Shown here: positions 1 to 5,177 of the stretch, in pieces
Numbering within the stretch: position 1 is the first letter of the stretch
Layout of the letters: the number at the start of each line of letters is the position of its first letter
From: Clostridiales bacterium
GTDB lineage: Bacteria > Bacillota > Clostridia > Lachnospirales > Lachnospiraceae
Length of the DNA stretch: 6,582 nt
NCBI GenBank assembly: GCA_015655565.1
Contig: JAATEU010000629.1
Coordinates: 1-6,582 of the forward strand
Direction of reading: 5' to 3'
The notes under the pieces: model-generated
The model's database searches: none
What the model was told of the DNA's origin: nothing
The model's input: the letters and a program-made list of their open reading frames with translations, nothing else
Translations under genes and position numbers: made by a program

Positions 1-234
1 AGCAATAGTGCGGTACATACGGTAAAAGATAATGGAATTGGGATATCGAAAGAAGATCAGGAAAAAATATGGGAAAGATTTTATCAGGTTGATGAAGCAA
101 GAACAAACAGCAACAGCATGGGACTAGGCCTTTCAATGGTTAAGAGTATAACAGAATATCACGACGGAAAGGTGGAAGTAGATAGTTCTCCTGGAGAAGG
201 GAGTATATTTACATTAACCCTGCCTGTAAAGTAA
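1..234 (+). CDS. Sensor histidine kinase, C-terminal part of the catalytic ATPase domain (5' end outside window)
   Basis: This is the last 77 codons of a two-component sensor kinase, read in frame from the first base to the TAA at 232-234. The visible part is the end of the HATPase_c (GHKL) domain that binds ATP and phosphorylates the kinase's own histidine. The G1 box DNGIGI is at residues 10-15, an F-box-like ERFYQVDEAR follows, then the G2 box MGLGLSMVK, and the end SPGEGSIFTLTLP is the usual closing strand. The sensor, membrane and dimerisation parts lie upstream, so the signal cannot be inferred. A response regulator gene normally lies beside such a kinase and none is seen downstream, so it is probably upstream. 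No good hairpin terminator follows the stop; the next 80 bases lead into the transposase remnant. Family assignment is firm; the specific system is unknown. Confidence 0.93.
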   Translation, partial: SNSAVHTVKDNGIGISKEDQEKIWERFYQVDEARTNSNSMGLGLSMVKSITEYHDGKVEVDSSPGEGSIFTLTLPVK

Positions 235-315
235 CTAAGGCAGTACGGGGAGACATGCGTGGGTGAGCAGAGGAATGCAAATGGGGAATAGGCATCTTTG
301 AGGAGGTCTATTATT

Positions 316-918
316 ATGGCAGAAGAGAGAAAAACACACAGAATCGAAATGACCGAGGGAAAGAAACATTATTCAGCAGCTTCTTCAGAAGTACGATATC
401 GAAACTGCTGAAGACATTCAGGATGCGCTGAAGGCTCTCCTTGGCGGTACCATCAAGGAGATGATGGAGGCGGAAATGAATCATCTTGGTTATCCGAAAG
501 AATAACCGCTCCGATAACCCAAACAGCCAGAATGGGTACAAAGAAAAAATGGTGCACAGCAGATACGGAGATATGGAAATCCCCATTCCACAGGACAGGA
601 ATTCCTCCTTTCAGCCCAAGGTAGTTCCTAAGCGGAAGAAGGATATCGTAAGAATTGCTGATAAGATTATCTCAATGTATGCAAAAGGCATGACCACCCG
701 GCAGATATCGGATGCGCTGATGGACATCTATGGATTTGAAGTCTCTGAGGGCTTTATCTCTGATGTTACGGATAGAATCCTGCCTGAGATTCAAGCGTGG
801 CAGGATCGGCCGCTGGCATCCGTTTACCCTGTCCTGTTCATAGATACCATACATTTTCATGTCCGAAGCGAAGGACGAATTATTAAAGAGGCCGTCTATA
901 TTGCTACCGGTATTGATA
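316..918 (+). pseudogene. IS256-family (mutator-type) transposase, two frameshifts and 3' truncation
   Basis: This is a dead remnant of an IS256-family DDE transposase. The start is ATG 316, with AGGAGG at 301-306. Frame 1 gives MAEERKTHRIEMTEGK and would stop at 409-411. Family similarity continues in another frame from about 368 (IIQQLLQKYDIETAEDIQDA, then LLGGTIKEMMEAEMNHLGYPK), which stops at 503-505. It continues again in a third frame from about 501 (NNRSDN, NGYKEK, VVPKRKKDI, then ISMYAKGMTTRQISDAL). Both shifts fit one extra base (or two lost) at short A runs. The first catalytic Asp of the DDE triad is visible in VLFIDTIHF, with GAT at 843-845. Similarity ends at IATGID near 918, so the later catalytic residues are missing. 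About 200 of the usual roughly 400 residues remain. The third frame stays open to 1037, but its tail does not look like transposase. No terminal inverted repeat could be recognised in 235-315. Confidence 0.92.
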
Positions 919-941
919 TATTTTTTTCAATGTTTTATAAT
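913..941 (+). promoter_or_regulatory. Strong sigma-A-type promoter at the IS256 scar
   Basis: The -35 box TTGATA (913-918) and the perfect -10 box TATAAT (936-941) are separated by exactly 17 bases, and the spacer is A/T-rich. The -35 box sits on the last recognisable codons of the IS256 transposase (G-I-D), whereas the -10 box lies in the non-IS flank, so this looks like a hybrid promoter made by the junction. Transcription would start near 947-949, at the base of the stem-loop at 947-979, and would read the DUF4317 gene at 1074. No other comparably good promoter is seen before that gene. Activity is inferred from the boxes only. Confidence 0.65.
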
Positions 942-946
942 ATAAC

Positions 947-979
947 TTATGAGAAATTACTTTTCAAAATTTCTCATAA
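947..979 (+). promoter_or_regulatory. Perfect 12-bp stem-loop at the predicted 5' end of the DUF4317 transcript
   Basis: TTATGAGAAATT (947-958) is the exact reverse complement of 968-979, with a 9-base loop. It begins where the promoter at 913-941 would initiate, so the mRNA would start with this hairpin. No T run follows, so it is not an ordinary terminator. A 5' stabilising hairpin or part of a structured leader are possible readings. It matches no riboswitch class I recognise. Confidence 0.55.
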
Positions 980-997
980 AAGGGGGTGCTTTTACCG

Positions 998-1035
998 CCG
1001 TGCATCCGATATAGGAACACGGTGTTTGTTCCTGT
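998..1035 (+). promoter_or_regulatory. Second leader hairpin with a competing pairing
   Basis: AGGAACA (1013-1019) pairs with TGTTCCT (1027-1033) around a 7-base loop, extendable by one G-U and one A-U pair. CCGTG (998-1002) can instead pair with CACGG (1018-1022), which would break that hairpin. The two alternatives lie between the 5' stem-loop and the ribosome binding site GGAG (1064-1067). Mutually exclusive stems suggest possible attenuation, but the competing stem is only 5 bp and this may be chance. Confidence 0.3.
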
Positions 1036-1073
1036 AATATAAAATATTGAAAAAATAAATCATGGAGTAAGAT

Positions 1074-2444
1074 ATGAATAGAAAAGAAGTATTTGAGATA
1101 AAAAGCCGGTTAAAAAAAACCGGGTGTACTTTCACTAAAATGTGTGGATGTTATGTAAATTCAGAAAAAGAAATCGTGTTAAAACTAAATGAAACATTTT
1201 TAAATCTGGAGGAAGAAGAATTTTATAAATATTTGGACATTGCGAAAAAAACACTCTCCGGAACCTTGGGCAATAATCTTCTGGAACTTGAGTTTCCTTT
1301 AGAGGAAGAAAAACCAGGCGGCAAACAACAGTTTTTAATGGGACTAAGGGAAAGTAAATTAAAAAATGAAGAATTGTTAGAGAACTTTTATCAGCTTATT
1401 ATTGACAGCTATGATTATGCGGGGAATTATCTTATCTTAGTCTTTCATGATGCTTATGATGTTCTGACAAAAACGACGGATAACCGCAGACTGGATGAAT
1501 CGGAAGAAGTATATGAATATTTAATTGCGGCAATCTGTCCGGTTGCACTGACAAAGCCGGGACTTGGATACTTGGAAGATGAAAACAAAATTGGGCCGAG
1601 GAAACGGGACTGGGTAGTCGGAGCACCGGAGAACGGTTTTATCTTCCCGGCATTTACAGACCGCAGTACCGATATTCATTCGGTTATGTTTTATACGAAA
1701 AATGCTTTGGAACCTCACAAAGAATTGATGGAACTGGTATTAGGCTGCCAGGTGAAAGCTACAGCTGCCGAACAGAAAAATATTTTCCAAAACATTATTA
1801 AAAACTCTGTAGGTGATTCTGAAAAAAGCAGCAGGATCTTTAGTGATATCCAGGAAAGTCTGGGGCAGATTTCAGAAGAGCAGGCAGCGGTTTCTGATTC
1901 CCCGGAAGAACCGGTGATATTGACCAATGAAACCGTTCAGGAGATTTTAGCCTTAAATGGTTTGCCGGAAGAGATCATATCCAAAATCGAAACTGCCTAT
2001 ACAGAAAATTTCAGTGAGGAACCGCCTGCCGTTGACCACTTGATTGACAAAAAAATATTAGCGGAAAATGAAAAACGAAAAGTGGAAAAGGCTCTGGCAG
2101 AAAAAGTTCAAAAACTGCAGAAAGAACTGAAGGAAGCGATAAAAGGTGCCGGTACTTCCCCATCCCATGGTGAACTAGACACACAGTCAGAAGAGGTGCC
2201 AGATTCTGGGTATGAAAACAACGTGAATGATAATAACACGAATGAAAGCATCAAAAATGAAAACAATATGAATGAAAACATCATGATGGAAAACAACACC
2301 AGGGGAAACTATGATATCGTTCTTCAGGTAAAACCTGAAAAAATGAATCAAATCATATCACAGATTATTGATGGTAAGAAATATATTATGATTCCTATGG
2401 AGGAAGATGAACAGGTAAATGTGAACGGGAAAAAGATTTCTTAA
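1074..2444 (+). CDS. DUF4317 domain-containing protein with Asn-rich repeat insert
   Basis: This 456-residue protein of unknown function looks soluble and cytoplasmic, with no signal peptide or membrane segment. I recognise the DUF4317 family from conserved stretches: the N-terminal CGCYV segment (residues 25-29), YKYLDIAKKTLSGTLGNNLLELEFPL, GLRESKLKNEELLENFY, YAGNYLILVFHDAYDV, the AAICPVALTKPGLGY segment, and GFIFPAFTDRSTDIHSVMFYT. The middle (about 280-320) resembles the family's linker, and about 322-358 is a charged helix likely to form a coiled coil. The end (IVLQVKPEKMNQI, IIDGKKYIMIP, QVNVNG) matches the family's C-terminal domain. Between them, residues 380-409 form an Asn/Glu-rich pentapeptide repeat. 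GGAG at 1064-1067 supports the start. Transcription probably comes from the promoter at 913-941. The MazG-like gene follows 142 bases later and may share the transcript. No catalytic motif is evident. Confidence 0.87.
   Translation: MNRKEVFEIKSRLKKTGCTFTKMCGCYVNSEKEIVLKLNETFLNLEEEEFYKYLDIAKKTLSGTLGNNLLELEFPLEEEKPGGKQQFLMGLRESKLKNEELLENFYQLIIDSYDYAGNYLILVFHDAYDVLTKTTDNRRLDESEEVYEYLIAAICPVALTKPGLGYLEDENKIGPRKRDWVVGAPENGFIFPAFTDRSTDIHSVMFYTKNALEPHKELMELVLGCQVKATAAEQKNIFQNIIKNSVGDSEKSSRIFSDIQESLGQISEEQAAVSDSPEEPVILTNETVQEILALNGLPEEIISKIETAYTENFSEEPPAVDHLIDKKILAENEKRKVEKALAEKVQKLQKELKEAIKGAGTSPSHGELDTQSEEVPDSGYENNVNDNNTNESIKNENNMNENIMMENNTRGNYDIVLQVKPEKMNQIISQIIDGKKYIMIPMEEDEQVNVNGKKIS
2211..2300 (+). 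repeat. Coding minisatellite: six 15-bp units in the DUF4317 gene
   Basis: Six consecutive in-frame 15-base units start at 2211, 2226, 2241, 2256, 2271 and 2286. They encode YENNV, NDNNT, NESIK, NENNM, NENIM and MENNT. Units at 2256 and 2271 are the closest pair, each beginning AATGAAAAC. The unit length is a multiple of three, so copy-number change would lengthen or shorten the linker without breaking the frame. The array sits between the coiled-coil-like segment and the C-terminal domain. Confidence 0.8.
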
Positions 2445-2586
2445 GCTTTCGAATGGAGGATTTACTAATTCTAAAAGAGTACGTACCACACAAGATGAAA
2501 AACTGTTACTGGAAGATGAAACAGACGCTTTGGCAGTGAATCCGCAAACAGATAAGCTAAAATATATTAGGAAGGAAGAGGAGAAT

Positions 2587-2913
2587 ATGAAAGATATGAA
2601 TTTTGGTGAAGTAGTTGAACGTTCCGTTAAAATAAGAAAACTCTATCATCAACTGGAAAGGCAGAATCATGGAACAGAATGGGCAGTAGAAGAGGATGCG
2701 TTGGCTTTCTTGACAGATGCCGGCTTGGTAGGCCGTTTGACGATGTCCCAGCAGCAGCGTTGGCCTAAAGGCGGTAATACAGTATCTGAACTGGAACATA
2801 AGCTTAGCGAGTGCGTCTGGTGGCTGATTGTTTTGGCAGAACGTATGAATATTGATATTAATGAATCATTAGATGAATTTTTATCAAAACTCGAGAAGCA
2901 GTTGGTCGATTAA
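2587..2913 (+). CDS. MazG-like nucleotide pyrophosphohydrolase-fold protein, probably catalytically eroded
   Basis: This is a 108-residue all-helical small protein. The pattern LYHQLERQNHGTEW, then EEDALAFLTDAGLVG, then LEHKLSECVWWLIVLAERMNID matches the MazG-like/NTP-PPase family, in which helices carry acidic Mg-binding residues and hydrolyse NTPs to NMP and pyrophosphate. By my recollection of the family, the first helix usually reads like GDVGDL and the second like HELADCLW. Here one acidic position is Leu and another is Lys (K72), while D44 and E75 remain, so activity is doubtful. ATG 2587 follows a purine-rich AGGAAG/GAGGAG stretch (2569-2583). ATG 2596 is an alternative whose N-terminus MNFGEVV resembles homologues better. 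The reading frame is open upstream to 2425 without an ATG (TTG at 2530 is the only longer common start besides GTG 2536). The cellular role is unknown; it may be cotranscribed with DUF4317. Confidence 0.72.
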   Translation: MKDMNFGEVVERSVKIRKLYHQLERQNHGTEWAVEEDALAFLTDAGLVGRLTMSQQQRWPKGGNTVSELEHKLSECVWWLIVLAERMNIDINESLDEFLSKLEKQLVD

Positions 2914-2966
2914 ACAATGTAGCCGCTATGCCATAAAGTACGATTTGGCCCCCTTTGCTGATATGA

Positions 2967-3050
2967 ACGCCTTCTTTGGAAGAACATCAGCTTGACCGTT
3001 ACCTGGGAATGACAGAAGCTTCGGAGCAAATACAGCAACAGCAGTTTTAA
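2967..3050 (+). pseudogene. Short C-terminal coding remnant, unrecognised
   Basis: Between an in-frame TGA (2964-2966) and TAA (3048-3050) the frame reads a hydrophilic tail containing LEEHQLDRYLGMTEASEQI and ending QQQQF. Its composition is protein-like, it has no start codon or ribosome binding site, and the terminator at 3065-3093 follows closely, as it would behind the last codons of a real gene. I do not recognise the family. The stretch 2957-2991 also holds a dyad (GCTGAT / ATCAGC with an inner CTTC/GAAG), which may be coincidental. It could equally be chance open frame. Confidence 0.3.
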
Positions 3051-3064
3051 GTTCAATATTGTTT

Positions 3065-3093
3065 AGACGGGCCTGAGGTATGCCGGTCTTTTT
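3065..3093 (+). terminator. Probable intrinsic terminator after the MazG-like gene
   Basis: AGACGGGC (3065-3072) pairs with GCCGGTCT (3082-3089) with a single internal G/G mismatch and a 9-base loop, followed directly by a T run (3089-3093). This is the usual form of a Rho-independent terminator. It would end the DUF4317 / MazG-like transcript about 150 bases after the MazG-like stop. The T run overlaps the start of the inverted-repeat element. Confidence 0.55.
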
Positions 3094-3195
3094 ATATGGA
3101 ACATCTCAGTGCCCCAAGAGACTTTGGGAGCAGAACGTTAGAACATTTTTTGGAGGCTAATAACACCGGTTTTTGTTGGATGTTCCATATAGACC
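3085..3195. repeat. 111-bp element with inverted-repeat ends (MITE-like or long hairpin)
   Basis: TATATGGAACATC (3093-3105) is the exact reverse complement of 3179-3191. The match extends outward as GGTC (3085-3088) against GACC (3192-3195), with four extra T on the left side. The 73-base interior encodes nothing obvious and contains a small hairpin, CCCAA (3112-3116) with TTGGG (3123-3127). Size and ends fit a miniature inverted-repeat element, but no clear flanking target duplication is visible. As RNA it would fold into one long hairpin. Confidence 0.45.
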
Positions 3196-3245
3196 TGTGC
3201 GGTATATTCATTTATTGTCGTGTGTAAACGCAGGAGGTGAAAAAA

Positions 3246-3382
3246 ATGGAATATGACGAAATTGAGGAAATGATGGCGGGCTTTTTTCTATTCATAAACA
3301 GGAGGAACATAGCCTGTGGCAGGAAAAAATTCGGTTTTTGCCGCAAGAGGATGTGAGGATAGATGAAGAAAGCAACAGATGA
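3246..3382 (+). pseudogene. Small unrecognised ORF, apparently frameshifted at a T6 run
   Basis: ATG 3246 follows an excellent ribosome binding site, AGGAGGTG (3232-3239). Frame zero reads MEYDEIEEMMAGFF and would end at TGA 3354-3356 after 36 residues, but after the T6 run (3282-3287) its sequence becomes unlike coding. The -1 frame from there continues as SIHKQEEHSLWQEKIRFLPQ and on to TGA 3380-3382, acidic and protein-like throughout. The combined product would be about 45 residues. It may be a pseudogene with one base lost or two gained, a sequencing error in a homopolymer, or translational slippage. I do not recognise the product. It is convergent with the acetyltransferase gene. Confidence 0.4.
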
Positions 3383-3394
3383 CGGTATAAAATA

Positions 3395-3424
3395 GGAAGC
3401 CGAGAACTGATATTCTCTGCTTCC
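3395..3424 (-). terminator. Intrinsic terminator of the GNAT gene
   Basis: GGAAGC (3395-3400) pairs with GCTTCC (3419-3424), then after one C/T mismatch GAGAA (3402-3406) pairs with TTCTC (3413-3417), leaving the 6-base loop CTGATA. Read on the minus strand the stem is followed by TATTTTAT, a T-rich tail, and lies just after the acetyltransferase stop. On the plus strand the tail is not T-rich, so termination of the small plus-strand ORF here is less certain. Confidence 0.68.
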
Positions 3425-3445
3425 CATTATGCTTAAGAACTGATT

Positions 3446-3949
3446 TTAAAAATATAGATTCATAAGGTCTGCACTGAAATATTCTTCTCCATTTTTGAAG
3501 AACTTTTCAAAAGTTGTCATATATTGGAACTGGTATTTTTTATATAAGTGAATTGCTGCCTCATTGTCTGACCTGACCTCAAGAGAAATGACCTCTAAAT
3601 TCAATTCATTTTTGGCAATTTCAAGAGCCTTTTTCAAAAGTGCAGAAGCTATCCCCATATTCCAGTAATCTTTGGTTACCGAAATTCCAAGCTCCCCACG
3701 ATGAGAAAATCTTCTTGAAAATCCTGATATGCTGCAATCTCCAATAATTTTTCCATCCTTTTTTGCAACAAGCATCACGGAGTTTTGTGAATCCAAGACC
3801 GATTGTATATATTGCCGTTCTTCCTCAACTGAAAAAGGCAATCCTTCAGCGCCAAACGAAAGATTATCAGTTTCACTACCAATAAGCTTTATATAATTTA
3901 GCATTTCATTGGCATCAGCAGGTTTTAACTTTTCTATAATTAAATTCAT
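3446..3949 (-). CDS. GNAT-family N-acetyltransferase
   Basis: This 167-residue cytoplasmic enzyme is expected to transfer an acetyl group from acetyl-CoA to an amine. The GNAT fold is visible: an N-terminal strand-helix (IIEKLKPADANEML), the central strands SVMLVAKKDGKIIGDCSISG (57-76), motif A RGELGISVTKDYWNMGIASA (84-103) with the pyrophosphate-binding loop WNMGIA and following helix, and motif B (ISLEVRSDNEAAIHLYKKY, 121-139) with its typical Asn and Tyr residues. Length is normal for a single-domain GNAT. The start at 3949 is supported by GGAGG about seven bases upstream on the minus strand. The substrate cannot be told from sequence; relatives act on ribosomal proteins, amino acids, polyamines or drugs. 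It stands alone, with a terminator at 3395-3424 and a dyad at 3979-3997. It appears intact. Confidence 0.9.
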   Translation of the reverse strand: MNLIIEKLKPADANEMLNYIKLIGSETDNLSFGAEGLPFSVEEERQYIQSVLDSQNSVMLVAKKDGKIIGDCSISGFSRRFSHRGELGISVTKDYWNMGIASALLKKALEIAKNELNLEVISLEVRSDNEAAIHLYKKYQFQYMTTFEKFFKNGEEYFSADLMNLYF

Positions 3950-3978
3950 CTTGTATCCTCCATTAAATAATTAAAATG

Positions 3979-3997
3979 TGCTTATTCGATATAAGCA
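3979..3997 (-). promoter_or_regulatory. Dyad upstream of the GNAT gene, possible operator
   Basis: TGCTTAT (3979-3985) and ATAAGCA (3991-3997) form a perfect 7-bp inverted repeat around TCGAT, 30 to 48 bases upstream of the acetyltransferase start. The position suits an operator or a short leader hairpin. No convincing -35/-10 pair could be fixed around it, so regulation is only suggested. Confidence 0.35.
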
Positions 3998-4069
3998 TAC
4001 TGTTAAAATCATACTTTATATTAAATTAAAAGTCAAATGTCAGTATGAATCGGAAGAAAATGATTTAAA

Positions 4070-4254
4070 ATGAGATGCCAGACCAAAACCGAATTAGGCA
4101 TAGAAAATTTTGAGGCGGTTTTTGCGAAAAAGAACCTAATATTATTAAGGTATTGATTACAGGATTCTTACTATTGATAGGGTATGATTCTAAAAATGTT
4201 AACATTGATTTACTAAAGCCGGAGAAGATTGTAAAAGAAGAGCACACTGGTTGA
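4070..4254 (+). pseudogene. Broken coding fragment, unrecognised, in the 4000-4413 gap
   Basis: The 464-base gap between the two flanking genes holds two overlapping open pieces that look like one protein split by an indel. From ATG 4070 the frame reads TELGIENFEAVFAKK before stopping at 4154-4156. From about 4130 the next frame continues PNIIKVLITGFLLLIGYD and then NVNIDLLKPEKIVKEEHTG, stopping at 4252-4254. No ribosome binding site precedes 4070. The hydrophobic ITGFLLLIG run could be a membrane or core helix. I do not recognise a family. The remainder (4000-4069 and 4255-4365) shows no gene I can support. Confidence 0.3.
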
Positions 4255-4365
4255 ACGAAGGCCACTGAATTAGACGGTAACGGTTTCTGATGGGGGATAA
4301 CCCAAACGAAACTTGGAACTGGTGAAGTTCTATCAAAAGTGTATGATGGTATATAGAATTGATAG

Positions 4366-4383
4366 ATGGTAATGGATTACCAT
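4366..4383. promoter_or_regulatory. 18-bp palindrome upstream of the membrane-anchored protein
   Basis: ATGGTAATGGATTACCAT is two perfect 8-base arms around a central GG. It lies 30 bases before the preferred start (4414) and just after a weak -10-like TAGAAT (4354-4359), the usual place for a repressor operator. Its position also argues against translation starting at ATG 4366, which would put the palindrome inside the coding region. Confidence 0.45.
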
Positions 4384-4413
4384 GGAATTGATTTTTTAGG
4401 GAGAATGAACATA

Positions 4414-5010
4414 ATGAAAAAAAATATAATAATATTATTACTTACAGTAATTATAATAGCACAATTTAGTTTTATGCTTTATATAAAGGATAAAACTAAC
4501 ATTACTTCGACTTCTATAGGGGATGAAAATACAATAAAATCAACAAATGAAGAAGTTGAAACGTCAGAGAATGAAAGTTTAAATACAAGCTTATTTAATT
4601 CATATTTAATGAATAATCCAATTGATAATTATTTCGAACCAAAATTAAACAGTAAAATTCAAGCTGAAGTCAGGGACTCCCTAGAACAATATGAAGAAGT
4701 TTGGGAAAAAGAATATAATAAAGTAATAGAAATAGTAAATAAAAAATGTATTTATGATGATGATAAGGAAAACTTGAATCAATTTAAAAAAAGCGTTGCA
4801 AATCTAATTGAGACAGCTACTCCAGTTTTAGAAATAGAAATGTTGGATAATTATAATCTAGAACCAGATTCGCCAGAAAAACATAGCTGGGGAAATTCAA
4901 CTTATTCTTATTTACAAGGAATAAAAGGACAGATTTATAGAGATGCAAGTATGCTGATAATCCCTTATCTAGATGATGAATATGAATTTCCGGATATGAG
5001 TGAAAATTAA
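4414..5010 (+). CDS. Membrane-anchored or secreted protein of unknown function
   Basis: I do not recognise this 198-residue protein. Two lysines are followed by a hydrophobic stretch (about 4-22, IIILLLTVIIIAQFSFMLY), either an uncleaved membrane anchor or a signal peptide; there is no lipobox cysteine. Next comes a Ser/Thr/Asn/Glu-rich linker (about 28-60) and an acidic, helical outer domain (about 70-198) with one cysteine in KKCIYDDD. Spacing of helices such as LEQYEEVWEKEYNKVIEIV loosely recalls LprI/DUF1311-type envelope proteins, but the match is too weak to assign. Start 4414 is chosen because AGGGAG (4398-4403) lies ten bases upstream; ATG 4405 is too close and ATG 4366 has no good site and overlaps the palindrome. 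Codon use is markedly more A/T-rich than in DUF4317, and the gene sits among remnants, which suggests acquisition. No clear terminator was identified downstream. Confidence 0.7.
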   Translation: MKKNIIILLLTVIIIAQFSFMLYIKDKTNITSTSIGDENTIKSTNEEVETSENESLNTSLFNSYLMNNPIDNYFEPKLNSKIQAEVRDSLEQYEEVWEKEYNKVIEIVNKKCIYDDDKENLNQFKKSVANLIETATPVLEIEMLDNYNLEPDSPEKHSWGNSTYSYLQGIKGQIYRDASMLIIPYLDDEYEFPDMSEN

Positions 5011-5097
5011 ATTTTTTCAGGAAAATATCTTCCAATTTGAGGATTTATGCTTATAACGATTTTATTCGTAGTATTCATAAGCTAATATAATTAATCA

Positions 5098-5125
5098 TTC
5101 AAAAATGTTTCAAAAAATGTATAAT
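5098..5125 (+). promoter_or_regulatory. Possible promoter upstream of the IS3 remnant
   Basis: A perfect -10 box TATAAT (5120-5125) has a 4/6 match to a -35 box (TTCAAA, 5098-5103) at 16 bases. It would transcribe rightward, antisense to the IS3 remnant, toward the merR region. With A/T-rich background this may be fortuitous. Confidence 0.3.
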
Positions 5126-5177
5126 TAGTTTGTACACAAAACTTTGTTAGGAGACTAAAATGGTGAAATTCAAAACT

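Noticed and set aside
919..1037. Open continuation of the third IS256 frame to 1037.
   Set aside because: Transposase similarity ends near 918; beyond that the frame reads through the promoter and hairpins of the next gene.
1432..2299. Several minus-strand open frames inside the DUF4317 gene.
   Set aside because: They overlap a conserved plus-strand coding region, lack ribosome binding sites and have compositions expected from antisense shadows.
2211..2300. Repeat array considered as a CRISPR or regulatory array.
   Set aside because: The units are contiguous, 15 bases, in frame and inside a conserved coding gene with no spacers.
2957..2991. GCTGAT/ATCAGC dyad with an inner CTTC/GAAG as a terminator for the MazG-like gene.
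   Set aside because: The outer and inner stems are separated by unpaired bases and no T run follows. The hairpin at 3065-3093 fits better.
4366..4413. ATG 4366 as start of the membrane-anchored protein.
   Set aside because: It has no ribosome binding site, overlaps an 18-bp palindrome and would put a non-signal extension before the hydrophobic segment. ATG 4414 has AGGGAG at a proper distance.
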